Source: Metridium senile (Eukaryota; Cnidaria; Anthozoa; Actiniaria; Metridiidae). Taken from it: DNA of 64,000 bases. Positions 1 through 11,307 of the stretch are shown here, in pieces; position 1 is the stretch's first letter; every line of letters starts with the position of its first letter. A program made the translations under genes and the position numbers. The notes under the pieces were generated by a model that was not told the origin of the DNA, searched no databases, and worked only from the letters and a program-made list of their open reading frames with translations. The DNA lies in the NCBI GenBank assembly GCA_949775045.1, contig OX459102.1, forward strand, positions 13,114,370-13,178,369, written 5' to 3'.

Positions 1-232
1 GAGAGCACACAGCACGCGCGTTTGCATGTTGATCAATTTGTATTTTATAAAAAAAAAAAAAAAAACTTGCTTTCTGTGCTGTATGCAGTTATATAGGGGG
101 ATTGAGGATTGTCAGAACACTCGAGAAGTGTTGCTTCGCGTCGTGCTTCTCTTAACACTTCTCTCGTGTTCTGAAAACCCCGCGTGCTTTATAACTGCAC
201 ACAGCACGCACGCGCGTTTTCTATTCCTTCAA
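1..232. repeat. Dispersed foldback-type repeat fragment
   Basis: The stretch has an imperfect inverted layout: a GTGTTCTG/CAGAACAC pair surrounds a core with CTCGAGAAGTGTT and AACACTTCTCTCG arms, and TGCAGTTATA near 83 mirrors TATAACTGCA near 190. A related sequence lies at about 44975-45120 in CELSR intron 13, sharing TCGTGCTTCTC-TAAC-CTTCTCTCG and a CCCGCGTGCT segment. No coding signal is visible; the small ORF here is not supported by any domain. Confidence 0.5.
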
Positions 233-359
233 TTTCACTGGATTTCCAAATGCATGCACCCGATCGAATTAGATAATCTGGTTGGCTGAAAAGGTCATTA
301 ATTATTCATATGGGATATGGGCAACTGATTAATCTCCCAAAAGATTCAAATTGAGGAAC

Positions 360-640
360 TCCCAGCTTCTTCCACGTGTATCCCTTCTTATATTTGTCCC
401 TGTACTGACCGAGGAAGACTTGACCCAACCAAGAAGGGAAGGGATCATACGAGACAGGAAGCCCGAACTAATAAGAAGAGAAGTAAAAGAGATGCTTTCC
501 CACTATAACGATAAATTTTACAAGAGCTTCTTCCACGTGTATCCCTTCTTATATTTGTCCCTGTACTGACCGAGGAAGACTTGACCCAACCAAGAAGAGA
601 AGGGATCATACGAGACAGGAAGCCCGAACTAATAGGAAGA
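360..640 (+). repeat. Short direct repeat, two copies
   Basis: Two copies of a block of about 115 bp that starts near CTTCTTCCACGTGTATCC and ends near GAAGCCCGAACTAATA lie at about 365-478 and 526-636. Single or double copies recur at about 4228-4341 (unit 2) and 8311-8415 plus 8467-8574 (unit 3). Small ORFs across them are repeated in every copy only because the DNA is repeated. I see no domain in them. Confidence 0.7.
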
Positions 641-1559
641 GAAGAGAATGAGATGCCTTGCTAGTAAATTCAGTAGTATCACTTAAGAATTTAAGAACCT
701 GTTTAAGAACCTGTATTGCCTAACTTCCCACTATACGCATCAATTGTATAATAGCTTCTTGGAAATACTTGAAAAAAACCCTAAGTTCTTACATGTGGGT
801 GTAAACTGTAATCTAAATCAGCAAATTACCTAATAAAAAGAAACAGGACCTTAAATATAATATGTTTCGTGTCATTTCAGTTTGTAAATACTATATTATC
901 TCTAATAGGGACACCAGCTTTCTGATATTTGATCATAAAAACGCAATTTTATTTGGAAACAGAAATGTTATTTAAATCATTTCATTCGGATAGTTTATTA
1001 GGAATATTTCAACAGCTAGCGACTTTTCAGTTTAAAAGTTCCCAGTTTCTTGCTACGGACCCAGTTTCGTGCGTGGTATCAAAGTGCACTTTAAGTAATT
1101 CACAATAGAGTTAGTTAACAAAAAAAATAATCTCTTTCCTTTGTATTTGCATTTGTATATTGTTCCTTGTTTTTTTGTTTTTTCAGAATTTGGGAATATC
1201 ACCTTAATTTGCATAGGAACGATCTGCAAAGGCGACTTTATCTGCCATAGTGTTCCATAACAGAAGCAATACTTGATTCAGAAGATGAACAGAAGTCATA
1301 ACTTGTGTGTTAATTTTCAAACAATTTTCTGCAATATTCTTGTTTAATTAAAGCCATTACAAGTCAGTGTATATATTCAGGCTTTTTGTAATAACTGGTA
1401 TTTGTGTGGCACGCGCGATATTGGGCACCTAATTTTATAACGGACTGAATATTATGCATGTAATAAAATTGCAAATAATCAAACTTTCTGAACATTCACG
1501 TGTCGTATAATCAAATTACACTCTCTAGCTATCGTCCGTATTAAGCTTGAGTTTTTACT

Positions 1560-2312
1560 TCTTTGAGACAAATTGGTCATTTTTTTGTGTGGGTTTGTTT
1601 TTATGCCGTCGAGTCGGGCAGAGCAGGTGTTTAGGATACTTCGTTGAGGATTTTTTTGCTGTGCACGATATTGCTTTAAGCTAGGTTAAATATGTGCTTG
1701 AATTGTTTCTTTTTTTGGTAATTTCCCAATTCCGGATAATATAATTCATGCTGCGTCCCTTATCATAAGTCATAAGTGTTCATTCAGAATCACTCCAAAT
1801 GAGATTGAAAGAAATGTATTGTCAAAGTAAGCATACGAAACAGATGACGCATGAATTACTTGACAAATTTTGAAGATTATTGTCATCCAGCATAAGAACT
1901 ATTGAGTTAGAGGAAGGAGCTGATTAAAAAAGAACTAGGGCGAATACTCAGTTATAAAAGTAGCTCTCATATCACACTCAAATGGAGTGTTCTGCTAAGG
2001 TAGAAAAAGAGAAATTCAAACTACTGACTCACAAGGTCTTTTGGTCCTGGTCAGTTTATCCTAAACTTTAGAACCTTGAGGTGGCTTTATCTACAGATTG
2101 TTACCTAATTCTGTCCCAGCAGCTTCACGACATTTACGCTAATCATAAAAAGTTCACATCTTTTTATTAAAGTTCTCTTGGTCCTGGTCCGTTCATCCTA
2201 AACTTGAGAACCGAGAGGTGGCTTTATCTACAGATCGTTACCTTATTTTCCAGCAACTCCACCAAATTCACTCTAAAAACATTCAGGTTAAAGTTCATAT
2301 AAGGAAGAAAAA
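1560..2312 (+). promoter_or_regulatory. Upstream/5'UTR block of GPCR unit 1 with TATA box
   Basis: TATAAAAG lies at 1953-1960, followed about 25-35 bp later by a CATATCACACTC motif that could be the initiator. The same TATA plus initiator arrangement is kept in units 2 (6356) and 3 (10110), inside the longest conserved non-coding block, which supports a core promoter. Between TATA and the start codon a stretch of about 130 bp (around 2030-2165 and 2166-2290) is tandemly duplicated, both copies carrying CTTGGTCCTGGTC and GAGGTGGCTTTA. Function is inferred from position and conservation only. Confidence 0.5.
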
Positions 2313-3230
2313 ATGGGTCGAGATGAGTGTTTAGCCAATGTTATCATATTACAGCCTTCTTTTAGTCTGGTAATGGCATGTTTGTACATTCTCTTAGCAA
2401 TACCAATAATGTTATTGAATCTTATAATACTCGTTGCTATTTGGAAGACTAAGACGTTGCATAGTCCTTCACTCATACTTATCGCTAATTTAGCGTTGGT
2501 TGATTTCTTGATGGGTTTTGTAATATGCTCGATAGAATCTGCTGGAAATTTCTTCCATTACAGAGGAGAGAAATACCTCTACTGTGGTATGTGGTCAATG
2601 TTTAGTCCGGTTATTGTCATGTTGGGGATAATGAATCTCTATTTACTAACTCTTATCAGCATCGACCGCTTCTTGGCTATTAAACTGAAATTTTCCTACC
2701 GCACCAGCGTTACGAACAGACGAATGAAATATTCATTGATATCTGGATGGGTTATATGTTCTTTGACTAGCAATACAATTGTTGCCTTGGCATCTCAAAA
2801 TGTTTATTTTTCCATTCTAACGATGTTTTTGATATTTTTGTTATGTGCCATCGCCATTTTTTCTTCTATGTCTTTCTATCTATTGAGGAAGCTTACTAAC
2901 GAGACGGAGAACATGAATCAACAACTGGCCAACAGTTCTTCCCACTTCGATGTAAGCAAATACCGAAGAACATTCCACACAATGCTCATAGTATTGTTTT
3001 CTATTTTGTCTTTCTTTGTGCCAGTTACGATTGTTTTAGCTGTGAAATCATTATTTCGCCAAAACGATACAATTTTGTATCTTTTTCAGATAGGGGAATG
3101 GTTTGCGTTAGGCAATTCTGCATTTAGCCCTATCTTGTATTTATGGAGAACGAAGGATTTAAGGCAAGTTTTGAAGAATGTCTTTAAACGATCAGCACAA
3201 ATTGAGCCACAAGACATTTCAGCTACTTGA
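2313..3230 (+). CDS. Intact intronless class A (rhodopsin-like) GPCR, array copy 1
   Basis: The ORF of 305 codons encodes a seven-TM receptor that would sit in the plasma membrane and signal through G proteins; the ligand is unknown. Visible landmarks are TM1 (about residues 18-42), NLALVDF in TM2 with the conserved Asp, a Cys at the top of TM3 (YLYCG), SIDRF at the end of TM3 in place of DRY, a very short second extracellular loop without an evident Cys, TM5-TM6 linked by a loop with SKYRRTFHTM, and NSAFSPILYLW in TM7 in place of NPxxY. A short tail of about 25 residues follows. The missing loop-2 Cys and short loop resemble the melanocortin/adenosine-type group, but that placement is inference. 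The start (GAAAAAATGGG) is conserved in all copies. This is the only array copy without a disabling change. Confidence 0.9.
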   Translation: MGRDECLANVIILQPSFSLVMACLYILLAIPIMLLNLIILVAIWKTKTLHSPSLILIANLALVDFLMGFVICSIESAGNFFHYRGEKYLYCGMWSMFSPVIVMLGIMNLYLLTLISIDRFLAIKLKFSYRTSVTNRRMKYSLISGWVICSLTSNTIVALASQNVYFSILTMFLIFLLCAIAIFSSMSFYLLRKLTNETENMNQQLANSSSHFDVSKYRRTFHTMLIVLFSILSFFVPVTIVLAVKSLFRQNDTILYLFQIGEWFALGNSAFSPILYLWRTKDLRQVLKNVFKRSAQIEPQDISAT

Positions 3231-3800
3231 CAACAATCTGCTTAGCGCTTTTAGTGGTGGTCACTGGTCCTAAATACTGGTGAAAATATTCTACTGATCC
3301 AGTTTCCAACACCTTTGCAGCTTTGAACGATGACTTATTCTTCCTCAGCTGCAGGAGGATTGCTTCGAAAAGTGCACATTTAGCATTTCGTTTAAAAAGC
3401 AGATGTTCCCAGTATGAGACTAATAGGACATGGGAGAGGCCCTGATCGATCATGGAACAACGCCGATTGATCCCTGAAAAAAGTCCTAAACTGGCTGAGC
3501 CGAGAATCACAAAAAGGGTGTGTCAACGAATGGCAAATCCAAGACGTTGAAACGACTTTTATAGATTTCAAGACCGAGTGTTGCGTTAGCTAGACACCCG
3601 AACAAATTCTACGATACACCGAACCGCCTAAAAGGAAAAGAAGAAAAAGAAATAGAGAGACAAATGAAAAGAAAACTTCCATCTGTCAAAGGCGCGCGAG
3701 TCGAGGTTCCGAGAATCAGTCACTTGTTTCGAGAGATCTCGAGAATGTTTGAGGTATCATTCGTCACCAAGCAACAACAACAACAACAACAAATATAAAA
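3231..3800 (+). other. Conserved 3' flank of GPCR unit 1
   Basis: This block is closely repeated after copy 3 (11308-11945), partly after copy 2 (7497-7803) and in degenerate form at 12245-12660. It includes CACTTGTTTCGAGAGATCTC near 3721. It has no TM or enzyme motif. A minus-strand ORF across it (3223-3510 and its equivalents) is not conserved as protein and is best read as non-coding. Confidence 0.6.
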
Positions 3801-4690
3801 TAATAATATTCGGACAATTAAAAATTAAAAACCATATTAATTATAAAATACAGAAATGAAAGATCATTATGTAATAATTGAAACACGAGTGCGAGTGTTT
3901 GATCGGGTATCCCAACACGACAAAACATTTGAAAGCACGACACCGGAGACGTTGTGCTTTTAGTGTTTTCGATTAATTGGAAACCCGATTAAGCACGAAA
4001 CATGGGTGTCTTAGACTTCTCCAACGAGTTTATTATTCAAGTGTTTTACTTGATTTCCAAATGCATGTACTACGAATTCAATACAGAACTGGGGAATAGG
4101 TCCAAATATTTATGGTAAGAACACGCCCACTTTCTTTTGATGTCAAAAAAAGGTCAGGTCATTAATTATTCATATAGGATATGGGAAACTGATTAATCTC
4201 CCAAAAAGATTCAAATTGGTGAACTCCCAGCTTCTTCCACGTGTATCCCTTCTTATATTTGTCCCTGTACTGACCGAGGAAGACTTGACCAAACCAAGAG
4301 GGAAGGGATCATACGAGACAGGAAGCCCGAACTAATAAGAAGCGCGCCCTTGGGACTTCCACAAATTTTCCCTCGGTATTCGGGGAAATTTAATCACTAA
4401 TTTCCCTCGTACCATGGTATTACTTATAATAATTACTATTCACCACCCTACCCCATTGTTCTGCACTAAATCACTGATTGCAGGGTACCCGCATCTGAAA
4501 GCAAAGATATCTAGTTATGTTGCACTTCCCACTCAGCATTATTAGAAATATTGCAGTCCGCACTCTGCATTATTAGAAATATTGCAGTATGTTCTATTTA
4601 GTGTGTATAACAAATAATGTTCATTAATTTACTAGAAAGCGATTTTTGGCGTGAGTATATCGGGCTACGCCCTCAGCTGCCTGCAACTGA
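3801..4690. other. AT-rich spacer between units 1 and 2
   Basis: The stretch holds AT-rich non-coding DNA, the start of unit 2 (from about 4029), one copy of the short repeat seen at 360-640 (about 4228-4341), and a short direct repeat of a CACTC-GCATTATTAGAAATATTGCAG block near 4531-4587. I see no gene in it. Confidence 0.5.
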
Positions 4691-5915
4691 TACGAATTCT
4701 GCGTGCCTCAGTTATTATCTATTAATGAACAACTGTCTTTGGTTCACGACTGGCTGTGTGCCAATAAACTAGTACTTAACGCTGATAAATCAAACTTTGC
4801 TATCTTTCATGCCCCACAAAAGAAGTTAAATTTTCATATTAATATAAAACTTAAGGGTTAAGCTCTCCGTAATGATCAAAGTATTAGGTACCTAGGTAAT
4901 ATTGATTGCCACTTGAACTGGAAGGATCACATTTCGTATATATCAAAAAAAGATTAATCGTAATATAGGAGCTCTTTCCAAGCTTAGGCACTTTGTTAGT
5001 ACTGATACTCCTTATCAACCTTTATTACTCATTTCTTTATCCATTCTTTATATATGCTCTAATAACATGGGGAAATACTTATCAGTCCACAGTCAACCCT
5101 CTATTCCTTCGCCAGAAAAGAGCCATTCGCATATTAACCTTCTCTGCCTATACTGATCATACTAATCCTCTTTTCATAAATCTAAAGATACTAAAACTTC
5201 ATGAACTCATCCATTTTCATAATGCTTTCAGTTCATGTATGACTATCATGCAGGTAAATTTCCAAGTGTGTTTGATCCTTTTTTTGTAAAAATCAAAGAG
5301 ACACATAATTACAATACTAGACTTGCATCCAAATCTTCTCTTTCTCTGCCTAGTGTTAGAACTAATTATGACAAATTTAATATCCGATTTAATGGTGTAA
5401 AGGTTTGGAATTCTATTGACGAAGAACTAAAAAAGCTTAGCAGGCCATTGTTTAAAAAGACCTAAAAAAAGACTGATAGATTCTTATGCTAGCTAATCTA
5501 GTTTTGCATTTATATCTAAAAATATTAAATACAATGTACGTAATAGACCTCCAATATTGCCATTTGTGACTGAAATTGTAATTTCGCATTTGTAAAATTA
5601 TCTTATTTGTAATAATCAAATATTGTTATGCTATCTTAGCTGTATTACCGTCATTTTGTACTATTTTTCTAGTATTTATTTATTTATTAATTTATTCATC
5701 TATTTATTCATAAATTAATATATAAATTAATAATTATATCCTCTTTCAAAGTAATTAAAACATTTTCAATAATATATCAAGCTAACTGTCAACTTTAGCC
5801 TCTGGCTATTACAGTTAGCTACTACTATTGCATCTGTTTCAATTAACTATTGTTAAATAAAATTGTAAAAATTTGTAGTGAATAAAGATGAATTGAATTG
5901 AATTGAATTGAATTG
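4690..5915 (+). mobile_element. 3' fragment of a non-LTR retrotransposon (LINE)
   Basis: Conceptual translation gives the C-terminal part of a reverse transcriptase, interrupted by frameshifts and stops. Pieces include a NEQLSLVHDWLCANKLVLN-like stretch, a SNFAIFHAPQKK stretch, IRYLG followed by LNWKDHI, and near the end VKVWNSIDEELKKL (5397-5440). These are typical of the region after the catalytic core in CR1/L2/Jockey-like LINEs. The copy is 5'-truncated and ends in a short tandem tail of GAATT repeats at about 5892-5913, as in elements with microsatellite-like 3' ends. It lies in the upstream region of GPCR unit 2 and seems to have replaced DNA present in units 1 and 3. It is dead; the exact clade is not certain. 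Confidence 0.8.
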
Positions 5916-5916
5916 G

Positions 5917-6580
5917 TCTATAATGAAAAATACTCTCTCTAATCGTCCGTATAAAGCTTGGGTTTTTAATTCTTTGAGACAAATTGGGCATTTTTGTGTG
6001 GGTTTGTTTTTATGCCGTCGAGTCAGGCTGAGCAGGTGTGTAGGATACTTCGTTGAGGATTTTTTTGTTGTGCACGATATTGCTTTAAGGTTAAATCTGA
6101 GCTCAATTTGTTTTTTTTTTGGTAATTTTCCAATTCCGGATCATATAATTAATGCTGCGTCCCTTATCATAAGTCATAAGTGTTCATTCAGAATCACTCC
6201 AAATGAGATTGAAAGAAATGTATTGTCAAAGTAAGCATACGAAACAGATGGCGCATGAATTACTTGACAAATATTAAGATTTATTGTCATCCAGCATAAG
6301 AACTATTGAGTTAGAGGAAGGAGCTGATTGAAATAAACTAGGGCGAATACTCTGTTATAAGAGCAGCTCTCATATCACACTCCAATAGAGTGTTCTGCTA
6401 AGGTAGAAAAAGAGAAATTCAAACTGCTGACTTACAAAGTTCTCTTGATCCTGGTCAGTTCATCCTAAACGTTGAGAACCTTGAGGTGGCTTTATCTACA
6501 GATCGTTACCTTATTTTCCAACAGCTTCACCAAATACACTCTAAAAACATTAAAGTTAAAGTTCATATCAGGAAGAAAAA
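5917..6580 (+). promoter_or_regulatory. Upstream/5'UTR block of GPCR unit 2 with TATA box
   Basis: This matches the equivalent blocks of units 1 and 3. TATAAGAG at 6356-6363 stands in place of TATAAAAG. The 5'UTR is about 130 bp shorter because the internal duplication seen in units 1 and 3 is present only once here. The TATA change and the broken downstream gene suggest a decaying locus, but activity cannot be judged from sequence. Confidence 0.45.
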
Positions 6581-7496
6581 ATGGATCGAGAAGAGTGTTT
6601 AGCCAATGTAATCATATTACAGCCTTCTTTTAGTCTGGTAATGGCATGTTTGTACATTCTCTTAGCAATACCAATAATGTTATTAAATCTTATAGTACTC
6701 GTTGCTATTTGGAAGACTAAGACGTTGCATAGTCCTTCGCTCATACTTATCGCTAATTTAGCGTTGGCTGATTTCGTAATGGGTTTTGTAGTATGCTCGA
6801 TACAATCTGCTGGAAATTTCTTCCAGTACAGAGGAGAGGAATACCTCTTCTGCGGTCTGTGGCTAACATTTCGTCCGTTAATTATGATCTTTTCAATAAT
6901 GAATCTCTATCTACTAACTCTTATCAGCATCGACCGCTTCTTGGCTATTAAACTGAAATTTTCCTACCGCACCTGCGTTACGAACAGACGAATGATATAT
7001 TCATTAATATCTGGATGGGTGGTATGCTCTTTGACTAGCATTACAATTGTTGCCTTGGCATCTCAAAATGTTTATTTTTCCATTCTAACGATGTTTTTGA
7101 TATTTTTGTTATCTGTTATGTGCCATCGCCATTTTTTCTTCCATGTCTTCCTATCTGTTGAGGAAGCTTACTAAAGAGACGGAGAACATGAATCAACAAC
7201 TGGCCAACAGTTCTTCCCACTTTGATGTAAGCAAATACCGAAGAACATTCCACACAATGCTCATAGTATTGTTTTCTATTTTGGCCTTCTTTGTGCCAGT
7301 AACGATTATTTTAGCTGGGAAATCTTTATTTCGCCAAAAAGATACAATATTGTATCTTTTTCAGGTAGGGAAGTGGATTGCGTTAGGTAATTCTGCATGT
7401 AGCCCTATCTTGTATTTATGGAGAACGAAGGATTTAAGGCAAGCTGTGAAGAACGTCTTTAAAAGATCAGCGCGAACTGAGCCACAAGTAACTTAA
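6581..7496 (+). pseudogene. Frameshifted class A GPCR, array copy 2
   Basis: The copy is nearly identical in plan to the intact receptor at 2313-3230. The first frame runs 6581-7174 (start MDREECL, TM1 to TM5) and the second resumes around 7143-7496 (from the end of TM5 to the tail). Compared with copies 1 and 3, there is a 7-bp insertion near 7110-7118, where TTGTTATCTGTTATG stands in place of TTGTTATG. It looks like a short slippage duplication. The frame is lost in TM5, so no complete seven-TM protein can be made. Apart from this, both halves are well preserved (SIDRF and SPILYLW are retained), so the break is recent. Confidence 0.85.
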
Positions 7497-7803
7497 GCTA
7501 AAGGACAACAATCTGCTTAGTGCATTTAGTGGTGGGAACTTATCCTAAATACTGGTTTGGAAAAACATTGTACTGATCTAGTTTCCAATAACTTTGCAGC
7601 TTATTCTTCCTCAGCTGCAGGAAGAATTTCTTCGAAAAGTGCGCATTTAGCATTTCGTTTAAAAAGCAGCTGTTCCCAGCATGAGAATAAAAACACATGA
7701 GTGGGGCCTTAATCGCTTATGGAACAACGCCGACTGAAAAAGGCCTAAATTGGCTTAGCCGAGAATCACAAAACGGGGTGTCAACGAATGGTAAATCCGA
7801 GCT
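7497..7803 (+). other. 3' flank of GPCR unit 2, truncated by SINE
   Basis: This is homologous to the 3' flanks of units 1 and 3 up to AATGGTAAATCCGAG, where the similarity stops at the SINE that follows. It shows no gene of its own. Confidence 0.6.
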
Positions 7804-8115
7804 GTTAGTGTTTAGTATATATTAGTGTAAGTGTAGGCCTTTCACTGAGGATGGTCGTGACCTGCGTCCTCAGTCGTTCTTTTACGTCACCCCGATGTAT
7901 GGTTAGTGTGTGAGTGCCGAGACGGGACCTCCGATTTAACGTCCTTATCCGAGAGGACGCGAAGCCTAACAATTATAAACCGAAATAAATACAAAGTTAT
8001 AACATTCTCCTCAATTATTTTACGACCCTGAGTGATGGTCCGGCTAGGGTTTGAACCCCCGACGTCCTCCCGGTTAACAGGCCGTGCTCTCCCAACTGAG
8101 CTAACCCGTTAATCA
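7803..8115 (-). mobile_element. tRNA-derived SINE
   Basis: On the minus strand the 5' head is tRNA-like. Box A reads TAGCTCAGTTGG (complement of 8092-8103) and box B is a perfect GGGTTCAAACCC (8047-8058 region). The anticodon arm contains GTTAA, but the loop has one extra base, so this is not a functional tRNA. A tRNA-unrelated body of about 230 bp follows, containing the GGACGTTAAATCGGAGG stretch, and ends at the junction with the unit 2 flank. Polymerase III promoter boxes and location inside a duplicated flank support a SINE insertion. Confidence 0.75.
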
Positions 8116-9859
8116 GGGGCTCGAATCGAACGTTCAAAAGCGTTCAAAAGTAGCCAGTCACCTTAAATGACTCTAACAAGTTTATTATTCAAGTGTTTTA
8201 CTCGATTTCCAAATGCATGTACCTAATCGAATTAGATAATCTGGTTGGCTGAAAAGGTCATTAATTATTCATATTGGATATGGGCTATTGTTTCTCCCAA
8301 ACGATTCAATTCCACGTGTATCCCTTCTTATATTTGTCCCTGTACTGACCGAGGAAGACTTGACCCAACCAAGAAGGGAAGGGATCATACGAGACAGGAA
8401 GCCCGAACTAATAAGAAGAGAAGTAAAAGAGATGCCTTCCCACTATAACGATCAATTTTACAAGAGCTTCTTCGTGTATCCCTTCTTATATTTGTCCCTG
8501 TACTGACCGAGGAAGACTTGACCCAACCAAGAAGGGAAGGGATTATACGAGACAGGAAGCCCGAACTAATAAGAAGAATAGAGTATAAGATGCCTTCCTA
8601 GTAAATTCAGTAGTATCACTTAAGAATTTAAGAATTTAAGAACCTCTTTAAGAGCCTATATAGCCTAACTTCCCACTATATGCATCAATTGTATAATAGC
8701 TTCTTAGAATAACTTAAAAAAAACTATAAGTTCCTACATGGGAGTGTAAACTATAATAAATCAGCAAATTACCTATTAAAAACAAACAGGAGCTTAAATA
8801 TAATATGTTGCCCAGTTTCGTGCCATTTCAGTTTGTAAATACTATGGCATCACGACTAGGGACATCAGCTTTCTGATATTTGATCATAAAAAAGCATAAT
8901 TTCATTTGGTAACATAATCAAACAGATTATGATAAATCTTTTCATTCGGATAGAATATTAGGAATATTTCAAATGTTATTGAAGATCCCAGTTTCGTGCC
9001 ACGGGCCAAGTTTCGTGCGCGGTATACAAGTAAGTGCACTTAAAGTAATTCACAATAAAGTTATGTAACACAAAGAAATATTCTGACTCTTTCCCTTGTA
9101 TTTTCATTTGTATTGTTCCTTGTTTATTTTTGAGAATTTGGAAATATCACTTTAATCTGCACGTGAACAATCTGCACAGGCGACTTTATCTGCCATAGTG
9201 TTCCATAACAAAAGCAGTAATAGTTGATTCTAAAGACGAAGAAAATTCATGCATGTTTTCAAACAATTTTCAGCCATAACTTTGTTAAAGCTCTTATCTG
9301 TCAGTGTATTCAGGCTTTTTGTTATCAGTGGTATTTGCGTGGCACGATACTGGTTAACTAATCTTAAAACGGACTGAATATTGTGTATCTAATATTCTTT
9401 CAAATATCAATCCTACTGAACTTCCAAGTGTCGTAGAATGAAATTAGACTCTCTAGCTATCGTCAGTATAAATCTTTGGTTTTGTCTTTGGGAATATGCA
9501 TGCGATAGAAATGCCTCATTTTCGGGTGCGCGTCGGTCTACCGCACAGAAAAAGTTATACATTTTAGCCAGGAAAACTCCACTAATCGGTCAAGAATTGC
9601 TTCTCCTTTACGAGCCCATGCATGTTAAAGCCAGTAAAAACATGCATTCTGATGCAGAATCTTCCGGTTTCTCTATGTAGTCTTTGATTTTCCGAAATAT
9701 TAAATAGCCGTCGCTAAAAAGGGGGATTGGGCATTTTTTTGTGGAGGATGATTTTTTATGTCTTCGAGGCTGTGCAGGATACTTTTTGTATTTTTCCACT
9801 TTATTTCTTTCAAGTCGTTTGTTTAGTACAATATTTTTTCAAGGTTAAATCTGTGCTCG

Positions 9860-10473
9860 AATTATTTTTTTTTGGTACTTTTCCAATTCCGGATCATATA
9901 ATTAATGCTGCGTCCCTTATCATAAGTCATAAGTGTTCATTCAGAATCACTCCAAATGAGATTGAAAGAAATGTATTGTCAAAGTAAGCATACGCAACAG
10001 ATGGTGCATGAATTACTTGACAAATATTGAAGATTATTGTCATCCAGCATAAGAACTATTGAGTTAGAGGAAGGAGCTGATTGAAAAAGATCTAGGGCGA
10101 ATACTCAGTTATAAAAGCAGCTCTCATATCACACTCCAAAAGAGTGTTCTGGTAAGGTAGAAAAAGAGAAATTCAAACTGCTGACTCACAAAGGTCTCTT
10201 GGTCCTGGTCAGTTCATCCTAAACTTGAGAACCTTGAGGTGGCTTTATTTACAGATCGTTACCTAATTCTGTCCTAGCAGCTTCACGACATTAACGATAA
10301 TCACAAAGTTTACATCATTTTATTAAAGTTCTCTTGGTCCTGGTCCGTTTATCCTAAACTTTGAGAACCGAGAGGTGGCTTTATCTACAGATCGTTACCT
10401 TATTTTCCAGACACTTCACCAAATTCACTCTAAAAACGTTCAAGTTAAAGTTCATATATATCAGGAAGAAAAA
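9860..10473 (+). promoter_or_regulatory. Upstream/5'UTR block of GPCR unit 3 with TATA box
   Basis: TATAAAAG lies at 10110-10117, with the CATATCACACTC motif about 16 bp further on. The 5'UTR carries the tandem duplication also seen in unit 1 (about 10190-10325 and 10326-10440). Confidence 0.5.
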
Positions 10474-11307
10474 ATGGGTCGAGATGAATGTTTAGCCAAT
10501 GTAATCATATTACAGCCTTCTTTTAGTCTGGTAATGGCATGTTTGTACATTCTCTTAGCAATACCAATAATGTTATTGAATCTTATAGTACTCGTTACTA
10601 TTTGGAAGACTAAGACGTTGCATAGTCCTTCGCTCATACTTATCGCTAATTTAGCGTTGGTTGACTTCTTAATGGGTTTTGTAGTATGCTCGATACAATC
10701 TGCTGGAAATTTCTTCCAGTACAGAGGAGAGAAATACCTCTACTGTGGTATGTGGTCAATGTTTAGTCCGTTAATTTTCATGTTGGGGATAATGAATCTC
10801 TATCTACTAACTCTTATCAGCATCGACCGCTTCTTGGCTATTAAACTTAAATTTTCCTACCGCACCTGCGTTACGAATAGACGAATGAAATATTCATTGA
10901 TATCTGGATGGGTGATATGTTGTTTGACTAGCATTACAATTGTTGCCTTGGCATCTCAAAATGGCTATTTTTCCATTTTAACGATGTTTTTGATATTTTT
11001 GTTATGTGCCATCGCTATTTTTTCTTCCATGTCTTCCTATCTGTTGAGGAAGCTTACTAACGAGACGGAGAACATGAATCAACAACTGGCCAACAGTTCT
11101 TCCCACTTCGATGTAAGCAAATACCGAAAAACATTCCACACAATGCTCATAGTATTGTTTTCTATTTTGGCCTTCTTTGTGCCGGTTACGATTGTTTTAG
11201 CTGGGAAATCACTATTTCACCAAAAAGATACAATATTGTATCTTTTTGAGATAGGGAAATGGATTACGTTAGGGAATTCTGCATGTAGCCCTATCTTGTA
11301 TTTATGA
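10474..11307 (+). pseudogene. Class A GPCR with premature stop, array copy 3
   Basis: The frame is open upstream to 10375, but the start shared with the other copies is the ATG at 10474 (MGRDECL). The seven-TM plan is complete to NSACSPILYL, and then TGG (Trp in the other copies) is TGA at 11305-11307. The lost part is helix 8 and the tail, about 25 codons, whose DNA is still recognisable in frame downstream (RTKDLRHAVKNVFK). The truncated receptor keeps all TM helices and might still be made, so calling it a pseudogene is likely but not certain. Confidence 0.75.

Larger units (their letters stand above)
235..4028 (+). repeat. GPCR tandem array, unit 1
   Basis: This is the first of three roughly 4-kb direct repeats. 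The unit boundary is set by a shared GATTTCCAAATGCATG block at about 240, 4052 and 8206. The unit contains a short sub-repeat present twice (about 363-480 and 525-640), an AT-rich spacer, a TATA-containing upstream block, an intronless GPCR and a conserved 3' flank running to about 3790. After that come a (CAA)n tract near 3773 and AT-rich spacer. Homology between units is visible in both coding and flanking DNA, so each duplication carried the likely promoter. Confidence 0.8.

Noticed and set aside
3223..3510. Minus-strand gene downstream of GPCR copy 1, with a relative at 11406-11741
   Set aside because: The similarity follows from duplicated DNA. Reading frames are of different length and carry no domain; the copies at 7500-7800 and 12248-12442 do not keep it as a whole.
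4993..5465. Two small protein-coding genes
   Set aside because: Both ORFs are pieces of the degenerate reverse transcriptase C-terminus of a LINE.
8036..8110. Functional tRNA gene on the minus strand
   Set aside because: The A and B boxes are good, but the anticodon loop has one base too many and the acceptor ends do not pair; it continues into a SINE body.
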